Source: Massilia sp. ST3
GTDB lineage: Bacteria > Pseudomonadota > Gammaproteobacteria > Burkholderiales > Burkholderiaceae_D
Assembly: GCF_018119405.1 (NCBI RefSeq)
Contig: NZ_JAGPWC010000009.1
Location: 32,337-96,336, forward strand
Direction: 5' to 3'
DNA: 64,000 nt
Part shown: positions 1 through 8,132 of the stretch, piece by piece
Layout: the number at the start of each line of letters is the position of its first letter
Numbering within the stretch: the stretch's first letter is position 1
Notes under the pieces: generated by a model
The model's input: only the letters and a program-made list of their open reading frames with translations
What the model was told of the DNA's origin: nothing
The model's database searches: none
Position numbers and translations under genes: made by a program

Positions 1-92
1 ATGGTCGCGCGGTTGATGCCGAACGCATCGTCGCCCATCAGCGCTTCGCCAGACAGTTTCAGAAGGACTCGTTGGTAGGCTGGTTTTGTCAT
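1..92 (-). CDS. pyrH: UMP kinase, N-terminal 30 residues (cut by window start)
   Basis: UMP kinase phosphorylates UMP to UDP in pyrimidine nucleotide synthesis. Only the N-terminus is present. The minus strand reads [18 protein letters not shown] and continues to the window edge, and the LLKLSGEAL stretch is the typical opening of bacterial UMP kinase. The ATG is at 92-90, with an AGGAG Shine-Dalgarno sequence at about 103-107. It lies directly downstream of rpsB and tsf on the same strand, the standard bacterial order rpsB-tsf-pyrH, which strongly supports the identification. A terminator-like hairpin and an inverted repeat pair separate it from tsf, so it may also have its own promoter in the 93-382 gap. 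Confidence 0.93.
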   Translation of the reverse strand, partial: MTKPAYQRVLLKLSGEALMGDDAFGINRAT

Positions 93-219
93 GATGAAGC
101 GGCTCCTATGTGATGTTTCGAATTCGGTTCCGACCGGCGCTTCGTGGGCGGCGGTCTCATCTGTGGGTGCGACAGATGGCTGGGGGCGCTACGCGTGCTG
201 CGCTGCGGGTTTGCATGCA

Positions 220-330
220 AACTTGGGTCCCCGCCTGCGCGGGGGTGACGTGCTGCAGGAGCGGGCCAGAGGCGCCATTCCACGAGTCAGCTTTAAGACC
301 GTCACCCCCGCGCAGGCGGGGGACCAAGTT
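220..330. repeat. Dispersed repeat family A, inverted pair 1
   Basis: Two roughly 31-33 bp elements lie in opposite orientation, at 220-250 and 298-330, separated by 47 bp. Each is itself imperfectly palindromic (CCCCGCCTGCGCGGGG core) and carries AACTTGGG at one end and GTGACG or CGTCAC at the other. Closely related pairs occur at four other intergenic sites in this window. In this copy the AAGTT ends point outward. The remaining bases of the 93-413 gap hold no convincing gene. Confidence 0.85.
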
Positions 331-382
331 CGCCGCGCCGCCAGCTCACGCCAGCGGCCACGCACACAAACCCTTCCCCCTT

Positions 383-407
383 AAAAAAACGGGCCTTGCG
401 GCCCGCT
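383..407 (-). terminator. Intrinsic terminator after tsf
   Basis: On the minus strand just past the tsf stop, a GC-rich stem GCGGGCC/GGCCCG with a short CGCAA-type loop (390-406) is followed by a run of seven T (383-389). It would end or attenuate rpsB-tsf transcription before pyrH. Confidence 0.8.
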
Positions 408-413
408 TTCACA

Positions 414-1322
414 TTACTGCTTGTTAGCAGCCATCTGTGCTGCAACTTCAGCTGCGAAGTCGTCGACCTTCTTCTCGATGCCCTCGCCCACCACGTACAT
501 GGTGAATGCCTTCACGGTGGTGTTGGCGGCCTTCAGCATCTGCTCGATCGACTGCTTGTCGTTCTTCACGAACGCCTGGTTCAGCAGCGACACTTCTTTC
601 AGGTACTTCTGCACCGAACCGTCGATACGCTTGGCGACGATCTCGGCCGATTGCGGCTGCTTGCCTTCGGCGACGGCCTTGTCGGCGTCTTCCTTGGCTT
701 TCAGTTCAGCAACCGAACGCTCTTTCTCGATCAGTTCAGCAGGCACTTGCTCCGACGACAGAGCGACCGGCTTCATCGCGGCGATGTGCATCGCCACGTC
801 CTTGCCGACCTGCTCGTCGCCGCCTTCGAACTCGACCATCACGCCGATGCGCGAGCCGTGCAGGTAGGAAGCCAGCTTGCCGGTGGTTTCGAAGCGCTGG
901 AAGCGGCGCACGGTCATATTCTCGCCGATTTTACCGATCAGTGCCGTACGCACGTCGTCGAAGGTCTTGCCTTCGTGTTCGATCTTCGCCAGGGCGTCGA
1001 CGTCGGCCGGGTTTTTCTCGGCGACCAGGCGGGCTGCCAGGTTGGCCATGGCCAGGAAGTCGTCGTTCTTGGCGACGAAGTCGGTTTCGCTGTTGATTTC
1101 GACCAGCGCGCCGACGTTGCCGGCGATGTAAGCCGCCACCACGCCTTCGGCGGTGATGCGCGAGGCTGCCTTCGATGCCTTGCCGCCCAGCTTGACGCGC
1201 AGGATCTCTTCCGCGCGCGCCATGTCGCCATCGGCCTCGGTCAGTGCTTTCTTGCACTCCATCATCGGTGCGTCGGTCTTGGAGCGCAGTTCGCCCACCA
1301 TCGCTGCAGTAATCGCTGCCAT
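414..1322 (-). CDS. tsf: Translation elongation factor Ts
   Basis: EF-Ts is the cytoplasmic guanine-nucleotide exchange factor that recycles EF-Tu-GDP to EF-Tu-GTP during translation. The 302-residue product starts [16 protein letters not shown] and carries the N-terminal UBA-like signature with [14 protein letters not shown] at about residues 20-33. The [11 protein letters not shown] motif typical of the EF-Tu-binding core follows at about residues 79-89. Length is normal for the longer EF-Ts class. The gene lies 148 bp after rpsB on the same strand, so the two are probably co-transcribed, with a possible attenuating hairpin in the gap. The ATG is preceded by an AGGAG sequence. Identification is secure. 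Confidence 0.98.
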   Translation of the reverse strand: MAAITAAMVGELRSKTDAPMMECKKALTEADGDMARAEEILRVKLGGKASKAASRITAEGVVAAYIAGNVGALVEINSETDFVAKNDDFLAMANLAARLVAEKNPADVDALAKIEHEGKTFDDVRTALIGKIGENMTVRRFQRFETTGKLASYLHGSRIGVMVEFEGGDEQVGKDVAMHIAAMKPVALSSEQVPAELIEKERSVAELKAKEDADKAVAEGKQPQSAEIVAKRIDGSVQKYLKEVSLLNQAFVKNDKQSIEQMLKAANTTVKAFTMYVVGEGIEKKVDDFAAEVAAQMAANKQ

Positions 1323-1401
1323 GTGTATTCTCCTAAATGTTGGTCCAGTGCACGGATGTCAGCGACACCCGCGCGATATATTTCTGCTAAAACTTTTGCT
1401 T

Positions 1402-1437
1402 AAAAAAAGGGGGGCACGTGGTACGGCTCCCCCTTTC
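1402..1437 (-). terminator. Possible attenuator or terminator between rpsB and tsf
   Basis: The minus-strand transcript after rpsB can form a stem of AAGGGGG with CCCCCTT (about 1409-1436) around a loop of about 20 nt, directly followed by seven T (1402-1408). The large loop makes it weaker than the hairpin after tsf, so partial read-through is likely. No experimental support is visible. Confidence 0.4.
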
Positions 1438-1470
1438 TACTGCAGGCAGGCCGCGCGGCCTGCCGTCAAA

Positions 1471-2220
1471 TTATGCCTGCTCGGAAACTTCGACGAAGTC
1501 GTCGCCGCCGGCCTTGACCATCTCAACGACTTCGTTGGTGGCGTTGGCGCGGCCTTCCAGGATCGCATCGGCGACGCCGCGTGCATACAGGGTGATGGCC
1601 TTCGACGAGTCGTCGTTACCCGGGATGATGTGGGTAACGCCTTCCGGCGAGTGGTTGGTGTCGACGATGCCGATGACCGGGATGCCCAGCTTGCCGGCTT
1701 CGGTCACGGTGCCCTTGTGGTAGCCGACGTCGACGACGAAGATCGCGTCAGGCACGCCGCCCAGGTCCTTGATGCCGCCGATCGACTTCTGCAGCTTGAC
1801 CAGTTCGCGCGAGAACATCAGCGCTTCTTTCTTCGACATCTTCTCGACCGAACCGTCTTCGATCGCGGCTTCCATGTCCTTCAGGCGCTTGATCGAGGTC
1901 TTGATGGTCTTGAAGTTGGTCAGCATGCCGCCCAGCCAGCGCTGGTCGACGTAAGGCACGCCTGCGCGCTGGGCTTCAGCGGCGATGATGTCGCGCGCCT
2001 GGCGTTTGGTGCCCACCATCAGGATGGTGCCGCGGTTGGCAGCGATCTGCTTCACCGTCTTCATGGCTTCCTGATACATCCCCATGGTTTTTTCCAGGTT
2101 GATGATGTGGATCTTGTTGCGGTGACCGAAGATGAACGGCGCCATTTTCGGGTTCCAGAAACGGGTCTGGTGGCCGAAGTGAACACCGGCTTCCAGCATT
2201 TCGCGCATAGTAACGGACAT
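1471..2220 (-). CDS. rpsB: 30S ribosomal protein S2
   Basis: Ribosomal protein S2 is a late-assembling protein of the 30S subunit, required for S1 binding. The 249-residue product begins [20 protein letters not shown], the family's diagnostic N-terminus. [20 protein letters not shown] follows shortly after, and the conserved DPDA-like region reads [12 protein letters not shown] near residue 160. I chose the ATG at 2220 over an in-frame upstream start at 2298. It matches the family start and has a GGAGA ribosome-binding site about 6 nt upstream. A near-consensus sigma-70 promoter and a leader with two hairpins precede it, which would fit S2 autoregulation as known for enterobacterial rpsB. Confidence 0.98.
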   Translation of the reverse strand: MSVTMREMLEAGVHFGHQTRFWNPKMAPFIFGHRNKIHIINLEKTMGMYQEAMKTVKQIAANRGTILMVGTKRQARDIIAAEAQRAGVPYVDQRWLGGMLTNFKTIKTSIKRLKDMEAAIEDGSVEKMSKKEALMFSRELVKLQKSIGGIKDLGGVPDAIFVVDVGYHKGTVTEAGKLGIPVIGIVDTNHSPEGVTHIIPGNDDSSKAITLYARGVADAILEGRANATNEVVEMVKAGGDDFVEVSEQA

Positions 2221-2307
2221 GTAATTCTCCAGGGTTAAGTCTTGAATGCGGCCAGTCACCTTGTCGGCACCCTTTGGCGGCCACACTCGCGATTTCAAGT
2301 AAATTCG

Positions 2308-2356
2308 GTAAAAACAGGACTGTTTTTACAACATTGCTCGATACGAATACGAGCAA
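2308..2356 (-). promoter_or_regulatory. rpsB 5' leader with two inverted repeats (candidate autoregulatory element)
   Basis: A perfect 10-bp inverted repeat with a 2-nt loop (GTAAAAACAG, 2308-2317, against 2320-2329) lies next to a 7-bp repeat, TTGCTCG/CGAGCAA, spanning 2334-2356. Both lie inside the roughly 136-nt leader predicted from the promoter just upstream. Leader structures that bind S2 control rpsB in other proteobacteria, but equivalence here is inference. Confidence 0.5.
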
Positions 2357-2362
2357 CCCGAG

Positions 2363-2391
2363 ATTCTAGCCGGATTTGGTCCGTTTTTCAA
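2363..2391 (-). promoter_or_regulatory. Sigma-70 promoter for rpsB-tsf
   Basis: On the minus strand TTGAAA (2391-2386) and TAGAAT (2368-2363) are separated by exactly 17 bp, one mismatch from consensus in each hexamer. The predicted start near 2356 places both leader hairpins in the transcript. Confidence 0.8.
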
Positions 2392-2456
2392 GCGTGCGCT
2401 CACCCTTTCCCTTCCCTTGCCCCTGGAGGGCCGTCACGAGGCTGGGCCACATCCTT

Positions 2457-2462
2457 TATAAT
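2457..2462 (+). promoter_or_regulatory. Consensus -10 hexamer for map-glnD
   Basis: A perfect TATAAT lies 73 bp before the map ATG. The -35 region at the right distance is poor, so this is a probable rather than proven promoter. Confidence 0.5.
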
Positions 2463-2534
2463 GGAGCGATATCGCCTGGACATGCTTCCGGGCTTCACTG
2501 TTTTCAGGACCGATTCCAAGAACCGATTCCATCT

Positions 2535-3371
2535 ATGTCCATTTCCATCAAGACCCCGGAAGAAATCGAAGGCATGCGCCTGGCCGGCCGCCTCGGCGCC
2601 GAAGTGCTCGACTACCTCACCCCCTTCGTCAAGCCGGGCGTGAGCACCGGCGAGCTCGACCGCCTGGCCCACGAATACATGCTCAACGTGCAGGGCACCA
2701 CCCCGGCCCCGCTGAACTACGCCCCGCCGGGCTACACCCCCTACCCGAAGTCGATCTGCACCTCGGTCAACGACGTGATCTGCCACGGCATCCCGGGCGA
2801 CAAGGTGCTCAAGAACGGCGACGTGCTGAACATCGACGTCACCGTCATCAAGGACGGTTTCCACGGCGACAACAGCCGCATGTTCTACATCGGCGAACCC
2901 TCGATCCTGGCGCGCCGCCTGTCGGAAGTGACCTATGAATGCATGTGGCTGGGCATCGCCAAGGTCAGGCCGGGCGCGCACCTGGGCGACATCGGCCACG
3001 TGATCCAGCAGCACGCCGAAAAGCACGGCTACAGCGTGGTGCGCGAATTCTGCGGCCACGGCATCGGCCGCGTGTTCCACGAGGAGCCGCAGGTGCTGCA
3101 TTACGGCCGCCCGGGCACCCTCGACAGGCTCGAAGCGGGCATGATCTTCACCATCGAGCCGATGATCAATGCCGGCCGCCGCGAGATCAAGGAAATGCAG
3201 GACGGCTGGACCATCAAGACCAAGGACCGCAGCCTGTCGGCCCAGTGGGAGCACACGGTGCTGGTCACCGAGACCGGCTTCGAGATCCTGACCCAGTCGG
3301 CCGGCACCCCGCCGCCGCCCGCCATCGTGCTGCCGCTGATCGGCCAGGCCGCCGCCACCGCGGAAGCCTGA
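2535..3371 (+). CDS. map: Type I methionine aminopeptidase
   Basis: This cytoplasmic metalloenzyme removes the initiator methionine from nascent proteins after deformylation. The 278-residue product starts MSISIKTPEEIEGMRLAGRL. It carries the metal-ligand segments of the family in order: DVLNIDVTVIKDGFHGDNS (two Asp ligands), GHGIGRVFHEEP (His), FTIEPM (Glu) and QWEHTVLV (Glu). I chose the ATG at 2535 because it matches the family start; an in-frame upstream start at 2376 would add 53 unrelated residues. No strong Shine-Dalgarno sequence is visible. The stop lies 9 bp before glnD, so the two form an operon. Divergence from rpsB-tsf is the usual betaproteobacterial arrangement. Confidence 0.97.
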   Translation: MSISIKTPEEIEGMRLAGRLGAEVLDYLTPFVKPGVSTGELDRLAHEYMLNVQGTTPAPLNYAPPGYTPYPKSICTSVNDVICHGIPGDKVLKNGDVLNIDVTVIKDGFHGDNSRMFYIGEPSILARRLSEVTYECMWLGIAKVRPGAHLGDIGHVIQQHAEKHGYSVVREFCGHGIGRVFHEEPQVLHYGRPGTLDRLEAGMIFTIEPMINAGRREIKEMQDGWTIKTKDRSLSAQWEHTVLVTETGFEILTQSAGTPPPPAIVLPLIGQAAATAEA

Positions 3372-3380
3372 GGAAGCGCC

Positions 3381-5963
3381 ATGGGACAGGCCGCCCAGCT
3401 GGATTCCGCGCGCAGCGAACTGCGCCAGCGGCTCAAGGCCGAACGGCAGGCCGTGTTCCAGGCCTTCGACGAGGACGGCAAGCCCGAGAAACTGCTGCGC
3501 AACCTGCGCCAGTGCGTCGATGGCGTGCTGGCCGACGCCTGGCGCGCGGCCGGCCTGCCGGCCAGCACCTCGCTGGTGGGCGTGGGCGGCTACGGCCGCG
3601 GCGAACTGTTCCCCTATTCCGACGTCGACCTGCTGATCCTGCTGGGGGCCCCGCCCGACGCCATCACCCAGGCGCGCCTGGAGTCCCTGGTCCAATTGCT
3701 GTGGGACCTGGGCCTGGAAATCGGCCACAGCATCCGCACGGTGGACGAGTGCCTGGTGGAGTCGGGCGCCGACATCACGGTGCAAACCAGCCTGCTCGAG
3801 GCGCGCCTGGTCTGCGGCGACGCCTCCCTGTTCGACGAACTGCAGCGGCGCTACCGCGAAGCGATGGACCCGCAAGCCTTCTTCCAGGCCAAGACGGCCG
3901 AGATGCGCCTGCGCCACGCCAAGTACGAATACACGGCCTTCGCGCTCGAGCCCAATGTCAAGGAGAGCCCGGGCGCCCTGCGCGACCTGCAGGTGATCCT
4001 GTGGGTGGCCAAGGCCGCCGGCCTGGCCGAGTCCTGGGGCCAGCTGGCCACGCGCGGCCTGATCACGCGCATGGAAGCGCGCCAGCTGATGGAGAAGGAG
4101 CGCGCCTTCAAGGACATCCGCATCCGCCTGCACCTGCACACCAGGCGCCGCGAAGACCGCCTGGTGTTCGACGTCCAGACCGCGATCGCGAAGACCTTCG
4201 GGCTGAACTCCAGCGGCGACGGCCCCAACGCGCGGCGCGCCAGCGAATACCTGATGCAGCGCTACTACTGGGCGGCCAAGACGGTCACCCAGCTCAACAC
4301 CATCCTGCTGCAGGACATCGAGGCCCAGCTGTTCCCGCACCCGGTGCATGCGGTGCCGATCAACGGGCGCTTCAACGAGGTCGGCGGCCTGATCGACATC
4401 GCGGCCGACGACACCTTCGAGCGCACGCCCTCGAGCGTGCTCGAGATCTTCGTGGCCATGACCGAGCGCCCCGACATCAAGGGCATGACGGCGCGCACCA
4501 CGCGCGCCCTGTGGCATGCGCGCACCCGGATCGACTCGGCGTTCCGCGCCGACCCGGCCAACCGCGCCCTGTTCCTGCGCATCCTGCAGGCGCCCGTGGG
4601 CCTGGTGCACGCGCTGCGCCGCATGAACGAATTCGGCATCCTGGGCCGCTACCTGCCGGCCTTCCGCAAGATCGTCGGGCAGATGCAGCACGACCTGTTC
4701 CACGTCTACACGGTCGACCAGCACATCATGATGGTGGTGCGTAACCTGCGCCGCTTCACGATGCCCGAGCATGCCCACGAATACCCTTTCTGCAGCCAGC
4801 TGAGCGCGGATTTTCGCGACCGCTGGCTGCTGTACGTGGCCGCCCTGTTCCACGACATCGCCAAGGGCCGCGGCGGCGACCATTCCAAGCTGGGCATGGA
4901 CGACGCCCGCCAGTTCTGCCGCGCGCACGGCCTCTCCGACGAAGACACCGAACTGGTGGTGTTCCTGGTCGAGCAGCACCTGACCATGTCCCAAGTGGCG
5001 CAGAAACAGGATTTATCGGACCCGGACGTGATCGCCGCCTTCGCGGCCCAGGTGCGTGACGAGCGCCACCTGACCGCCCTCTACCTGCTGACCGTGGCCG
5101 ACATCCGCGGCACCAGTCCCAAGGTATGGAACGCCTGGAAGGGCAAGCTGCTCGAAGACCTGTACAAGGTCACCCTGCGCGTGCTCGGCGGCGAACCCCA
5201 TTCGGCCGACCGCGAACTGCGCACGCGCCAGAAGGAAGCGCTCGCCACCTTGCGCCTGTTCGGCCTGGCGGCCGACGCCCACGAGCCGCTGTGGCAGCAG
5301 CTCGACGTCGCCTACTTCCTGCGCCACGACGCCTCGGACATCGCCTGGCAGACCCGTGCCCTGCACGACAAGGTCGACAGCGCCAAGCCGGTGGTGCGGG
5401 CGCGCCTGGCGCCGATCGGCGAGGGCCTGCAGGTGGCGGTCTACCTCAAGGACCAGCCCGACCTGTTCGCGCGCATCTGCAGCTACTTCGACCGCAAGAA
5501 CTTCAGCATCCTGGACGCCAAGATCCACACCACGCGGCACGGCTATGCGCTGGACAGCTTCCTGGTCACGGCCGAGGGCTTCGAAGGCAGCTACCGCGAC
5601 ATCATCAGCCTGATCGAGCACGAGCTGTGCGCCCTCCTCCTCAGCCAGGAAGCGCTGCCGCCGCTGGCGCGCGGACGCCTGTCGCGCATGTCGCGCAGCT
5701 TCCCGATCACGCCGACCGTCGACGTGCGGCCGGACGAGCGCGGCCAGTTCCACGTGCTGTCGATCGCCGCCAACGACCGCGTCGGCCTGCTGTACGCGAT
5801 CGCCAGCGTACTGCAGCGCTACCGCATCAACCTGCACACCGCCAAGATCATGACCCTGGGCGAGCGCGTCGAGGACGTATTCCTGATCGACGGCGCCGCC
5901 CTGAACAACCCGCGCATCCAGGTCCAGCTCGAGACCGACCTGCTGGACGCGCTCAAGATTTAA
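3381..5963 (+). CDS. glnD: Bifunctional [protein-PII] uridylyltransferase / uridylyl-removing enzyme
   Basis: GlnD senses glutamine and attaches UMP to, or removes it from, PII proteins, controlling glutamine synthetase and nitrogen transcription. The 860-residue product has all expected parts. The nucleotidyltransferase motif [17 protein letters not shown] lies at about residues 69-85, with the metal-binding aspartates at 81 and 83. The HD hydrolase domain contains [14 protein letters not shown], with His491-Asp492. Two C-terminal ACT glutamine-sensing domains begin around residues 680 and 790. Length matches the family. The gene sits 9 bp after map and 22 bp before the pseudouridine synthase gene, suggesting one transcript. 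Identification is secure. Confidence 0.98.
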   Translation: MGQAAQLDSARSELRQRLKAERQAVFQAFDEDGKPEKLLRNLRQCVDGVLADAWRAAGLPASTSLVGVGGYGRGELFPYSDVDLLILLGAPPDAITQARLESLVQLLWDLGLEIGHSIRTVDECLVESGADITVQTSLLEARLVCGDASLFDELQRRYREAMDPQAFFQAKTAEMRLRHAKYEYTAFALEPNVKESPGALRDLQVILWVAKAAGLAESWGQLATRGLITRMEARQLMEKERAFKDIRIRLHLHTRRREDRLVFDVQTAIAKTFGLNSSGDGPNARRASEYLMQRYYWAAKTVTQLNTILLQDIEAQLFPHPVHAVPINGRFNEVGGLIDIAADDTFERTPSSVLEIFVAMTERPDIKGMTARTTRALWHARTRIDSAFRADPANRALFLRILQAPVGLVHALRRMNEFGILGRYLPAFRKIVGQMQHDLFHVYTVDQHIMMVVRNLRRFTMPEHAHEYPFCSQLSADFRDRWLLYVAALFHDIAKGRGGDHSKLGMDDARQFCRAHGLSDEDTELVVFLVEQHLTMSQVAQKQDLSDPDVIAAFAAQVRDERHLTALYLLTVADIRGTSPKVWNAWKGKLLEDLYKVTLRVLGGEPHSADRELRTRQKEALATLRLFGLAADAHEPLWQQLDVAYFLRHDASDIAWQTRALHDKVDSAKPVVRARLAPIGEGLQVAVYLKDQPDLFARICSYFDRKNFSILDAKIHTTRHGYALDSFLVTAEGFEGSYRDIISLIEHELCALLLSQEALPPLARGRLSRMSRSFPITPTVDVRPDERGQFHVLSIAANDRVGLLYAIASVLQRYRINLHTAKIMTLGERVEDVFLIDGAALNNPRIQVQLETDLLDALKI

Positions 5964-5985
5964 TCTTTTTTTTCAGTTCCGACCA

Positions 5986-6732
5986 ATGACCGAACCGCTC
6001 CGCCTCTCCAAACGTATGTCCGAACTCGGCCTGTGCTCGCGCCGCGAAGCCGATGAATGGATCGCCAAGGGCTGGGTGCGGGTGGACGGCAAAGTGGTGT
6101 CCGAACTGGGCAGCAAGGTGCTGCCCTCCCAGCGCATCACCGTCGAGCGCCAGGCCGCCGCCGAGCAGTCCAAGCGCGTCACGGTCCTGATCAACAAGCC
6201 GGTCGGCTACGTCAGCGGCCAGGCCGAGGACGGCTACCAGCCGGCCGTCACCCTGGTCAAGCCGGAGAACCGCTGGGCGGACGATCCCTCGACCGACCAG
6301 TTCCATCCCACCCAGCTGCGCAGCCTGGTGCCGGCCGGCCGCCTGGACATCGATTCGGTGGGCCTGCTGGTGCTGACCCAGGACGGCCGCATCGCCAAGC
6401 AGCTGATCGGCCAGGATACGGCTATCGAGAAGGAATACCTGGTGCGGGTGCAGTACACCAGGCCGGGCACGCTGCCGGACGCCGATTTGAAGAAGCTGAA
6501 CCACGGCCTGTGGATGGATGGCAAGCCGCTGCTGCCGGCCAAGGTGCGCTGGCAGAACGACGACCAGCTCAGCTTCACCCTCAAGGAAGGCCGCAAGCGC
6601 CAGATCCGCCGCATGTGCGACATGGTCGGGCTGAAGGTGATCGGGCTGAAGCGGGTGCGAATCGGCAAGGTCAAGCTGGGCGATTTGCCGCAGGGGCAGT
6701 GGCGGTATTTGCGGCCGGACGAGCAGTTCTGA
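5986..6732 (+). CDS. RsuA/RluB/E/F-family rRNA pseudouridine synthase
   Basis: Enzymes of this family isomerise single uridines in ribosomal RNA to pseudouridine. The 248-residue product has an N-terminal S4 RNA-binding domain ([20 protein letters not shown], residues 4-23) and the catalytic domain with the family signature [14 protein letters not shown]. The catalytic aspartate is Asp121. [21 protein letters not shown] segment follows near residue 205. The S4 opening and the catalytic region resemble RluF (23S U2604) most, but RluB, RluE and RsuA cannot be excluded by eye, so no symbol is given. It follows glnD by 22 bp. A T8 run in that gap is probably too weakly structured to be a terminator. 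Confidence 0.9.
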   Translation: MTEPLRLSKRMSELGLCSRREADEWIAKGWVRVDGKVVSELGSKVLPSQRITVERQAAAEQSKRVTVLINKPVGYVSGQAEDGYQPAVTLVKPENRWADDPSTDQFHPTQLRSLVPAGRLDIDSVGLLVLTQDGRIAKQLIGQDTAIEKEYLVRVQYTRPGTLPDADLKKLNHGLWMDGKPLLPAKVRWQNDDQLSFTLKEGRKRQIRRMCDMVGLKVIGLKRVRIGKVKLGDLPQGQWRYLRPDEQF

Positions 6733-6862
6733 ATGTGCGGCTGTAGGCGACAGTAGGCTTCGATGCATGCGCTTGGCCGGGTGGTTTCAGATCAATAGCC
6801 GACACTGCATTGAAACTTCGACAGCCAAGCATTCGATACTGTCGCCATAAGGAAAATAGCCG

Positions 6863-7129
6863 ATGACAGGACTTTCGCCCCGGTTTCCCATCAGCGTGAC
6901 TTGGGACGATGGCGATATCTGGGAATTCAACGACCTCAGACAAGCGGCGAATACTCTGGAATTCTTTGACAGCAATGACAAAGCATCTGCCACGGTCGTC
7001 GATGCGGATGGACGGCCTGTCCGGATCGTCGTTCAAGAACTGGAAATCCTGAAATTTGCCTGGAAGACGGGGCCAGTGAAGGATTCCCTTGCTAGCAAGC
7101 GGTGCGCGTCGCTTGGTGACGCGCGGTAA
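6863..7129 (+). CDS. Hypothetical 88-residue protein in lower-GC islet
   Basis: Function not recognised. The 88-residue product has no signal peptide or membrane segment and is rich in Asp and Glu (VTWDDGDIWEFNDLRQAANT, residues 12-31). It looks like a small soluble alpha/beta protein. A purine-rich AAGGAAAA lies about 8 nt before the ATG. Base composition is clearly lower in GC than the flanking housekeeping genes, and codon use is less G/C-biased at third positions, suggesting transfer. It is followed convergently by the 231-residue gene. It is probably a real gene because the sequence is protein-like throughout, but no family assignment is possible from sight. Confidence 0.6.
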   Translation: MTGLSPRFPISVTWDDGDIWEFNDLRQAANTLEFFDSNDKASATVVDADGRPVRIVVQELEILKFAWKTGPVKDSLASKRCASLGDAR

Positions 7130-7180
7130 TTTTGTTGAACAGCGTCTGCAGCACTCTCCCTTAGATGGTAAAAGCACGCG

Positions 7181-7876
7181 TCACCTTGCGGCGCCTCGAA
7201 GCTCGTCGCTGAGCAATGCGCGCTGAGCTTCAAGATCGTTGATCCGACTGACAATCAGCGGAGCCAACTCCTTAGGGAATTCGGAATCCTCCCCCAACTC
7301 AATCGGATTTGCAGATAGAGTATTGACTGCCCTGAGCGCTTTGTAGGCGGCGACATGTCGTTGATAGTGATTGATTGCGTCCATCAACTTCGTAGGATCA
7401 TATGTCTCGCGACCGTTTTTTATGAGGGCTAGATTTTGATCGATGATCTTGATCGCTTCTTCATGGTTTGGAATCAGAATGGACTTTTCCACGTAATTTG
7501 AAAATTCCGGAGAAGTTTTTTCCCGCGCTTCAAGTGAAAGCTGGCCTGCCAGCGTCCAAACCGCTGAATCTTTTTCCAGCCTGAGTCTTAAAGGGTAGTA
7601 AAGATCCGAAAGCTGTTTGTCGATAAAATTTCGGTCAACACGCAATTGCTCCTGGCGGCCGGCGGCTGTGGACTTGCTTCTTTCAAGAGATGCATTCGTC
7701 AAGAAGGAGAGGATGATTGCAAGGATGGGCACCACGATCGATAGCTGCGCCCAGCGCTTGGCACGTTGTTCAGCCCGATCAATCGCCTGATCGCGAATTT
7801 TCTGATAAGCAAATTTTTCTTTCTCCAAAGCAAACTTTTTAGATTCTAACGGATCACCTTCGTCGGAGTTTTCCAC
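7181..7876 (-). CDS. Hypothetical membrane-anchored coiled-coil protein (GTG start)
   Basis: Function not recognised. The 231-residue product has a charged N-terminal helix likely to form a coiled coil (residues 10-42, many Lys, Glu and Arg). One transmembrane segment, LSIVVPILAIILSFL, lies at about residues 45-59. A long, mostly helical C-terminal part follows (residues 65-231). The start is GTG at 7876, chosen because a GGAGA sequence lies about 8 nt upstream and no in-frame ATG is near. GC content is markedly below that of neighbouring genes, pointing to horizontal acquisition. The architecture (short cytoplasmic coil, one membrane pass, helical domain) is seen in many uncharacterised bacterial proteins, including some defence-linked ones, but nothing here shows such a role. 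Confidence 0.65.
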   Translation of the reverse strand: MENSDEGDPLESKKFALEKEKFAYQKIRDQAIDRAEQRAKRWAQLSIVVPILAIILSFLTNASLERSKSTAAGRQEQLRVDRNFIDKQLSDLYYPLRLRLEKDSAVWTLAGQLSLEAREKTSPEFSNYVEKSILIPNHEEAIKIIDQNLALIKNGRETYDPTKLMDAINHYQRHVAAYKALRAVNTLSANPIELGEDSEFPKELAPLIVSRINDLEAQRALLSDELRGAAR

Positions 7877-7902
7877 GGCACATTCTCCATAGCCAATTGA
7901 CG

Positions 7903-8132
7903 CCTAGAAGACATTGCGAACGGAGTCGCGCTTCGCGAATTCACCCAAGACGGATACTACTTCGCCAAAGAGCGGACGACTGCGATCGGTGCAAGCCGAC
8001 CGCTATGTCCAGGCCGCCGATGTCAACGCCGGCATGGCTGCGGGCTTCATCGCCAGTTGGCGCGGCGCCGAATGGTCGCAAGTCTTGCTGTGGGCCGGAC
8101 GGTCATTTCGCCGGGCGCAGCAAGCCTCCTAG
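7903..8132 (+). pseudogene. Possible frameshifted remnant of an unknown gene
   Basis: Two protein-like stretches sit in different frames. From about 7906 one frame reads NGVALREFTQDGYYFAKERT. From about 7989 another reads VQADRYVQAADVNAGMAAGF and runs to a stop near 8132. Joined by a one-base shift they would form one plausible C-terminal fragment, weakly like the end of proteins with an 'IQxADxxAG' motif. There is no start codon with a ribosome-binding site. The call is tentative. Confidence 0.25.

Noticed and set aside
2400..4994. 864-residue open frame on the minus strand opposite map and glnD
   Set aside because: Antisense shadow of GC-rich genes; repetitive His/Gln/Ala/Val composition and no ribosome-binding site, while both plus-strand genes are certain.
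5955..5976. AAGATT/AATCTT hairpin and T8 run after glnD
   Set aside because: The stem is only 6 bp and AT-rich, overlapping the stop codon; too weak to call a terminator before the pseudouridine synthase gene.
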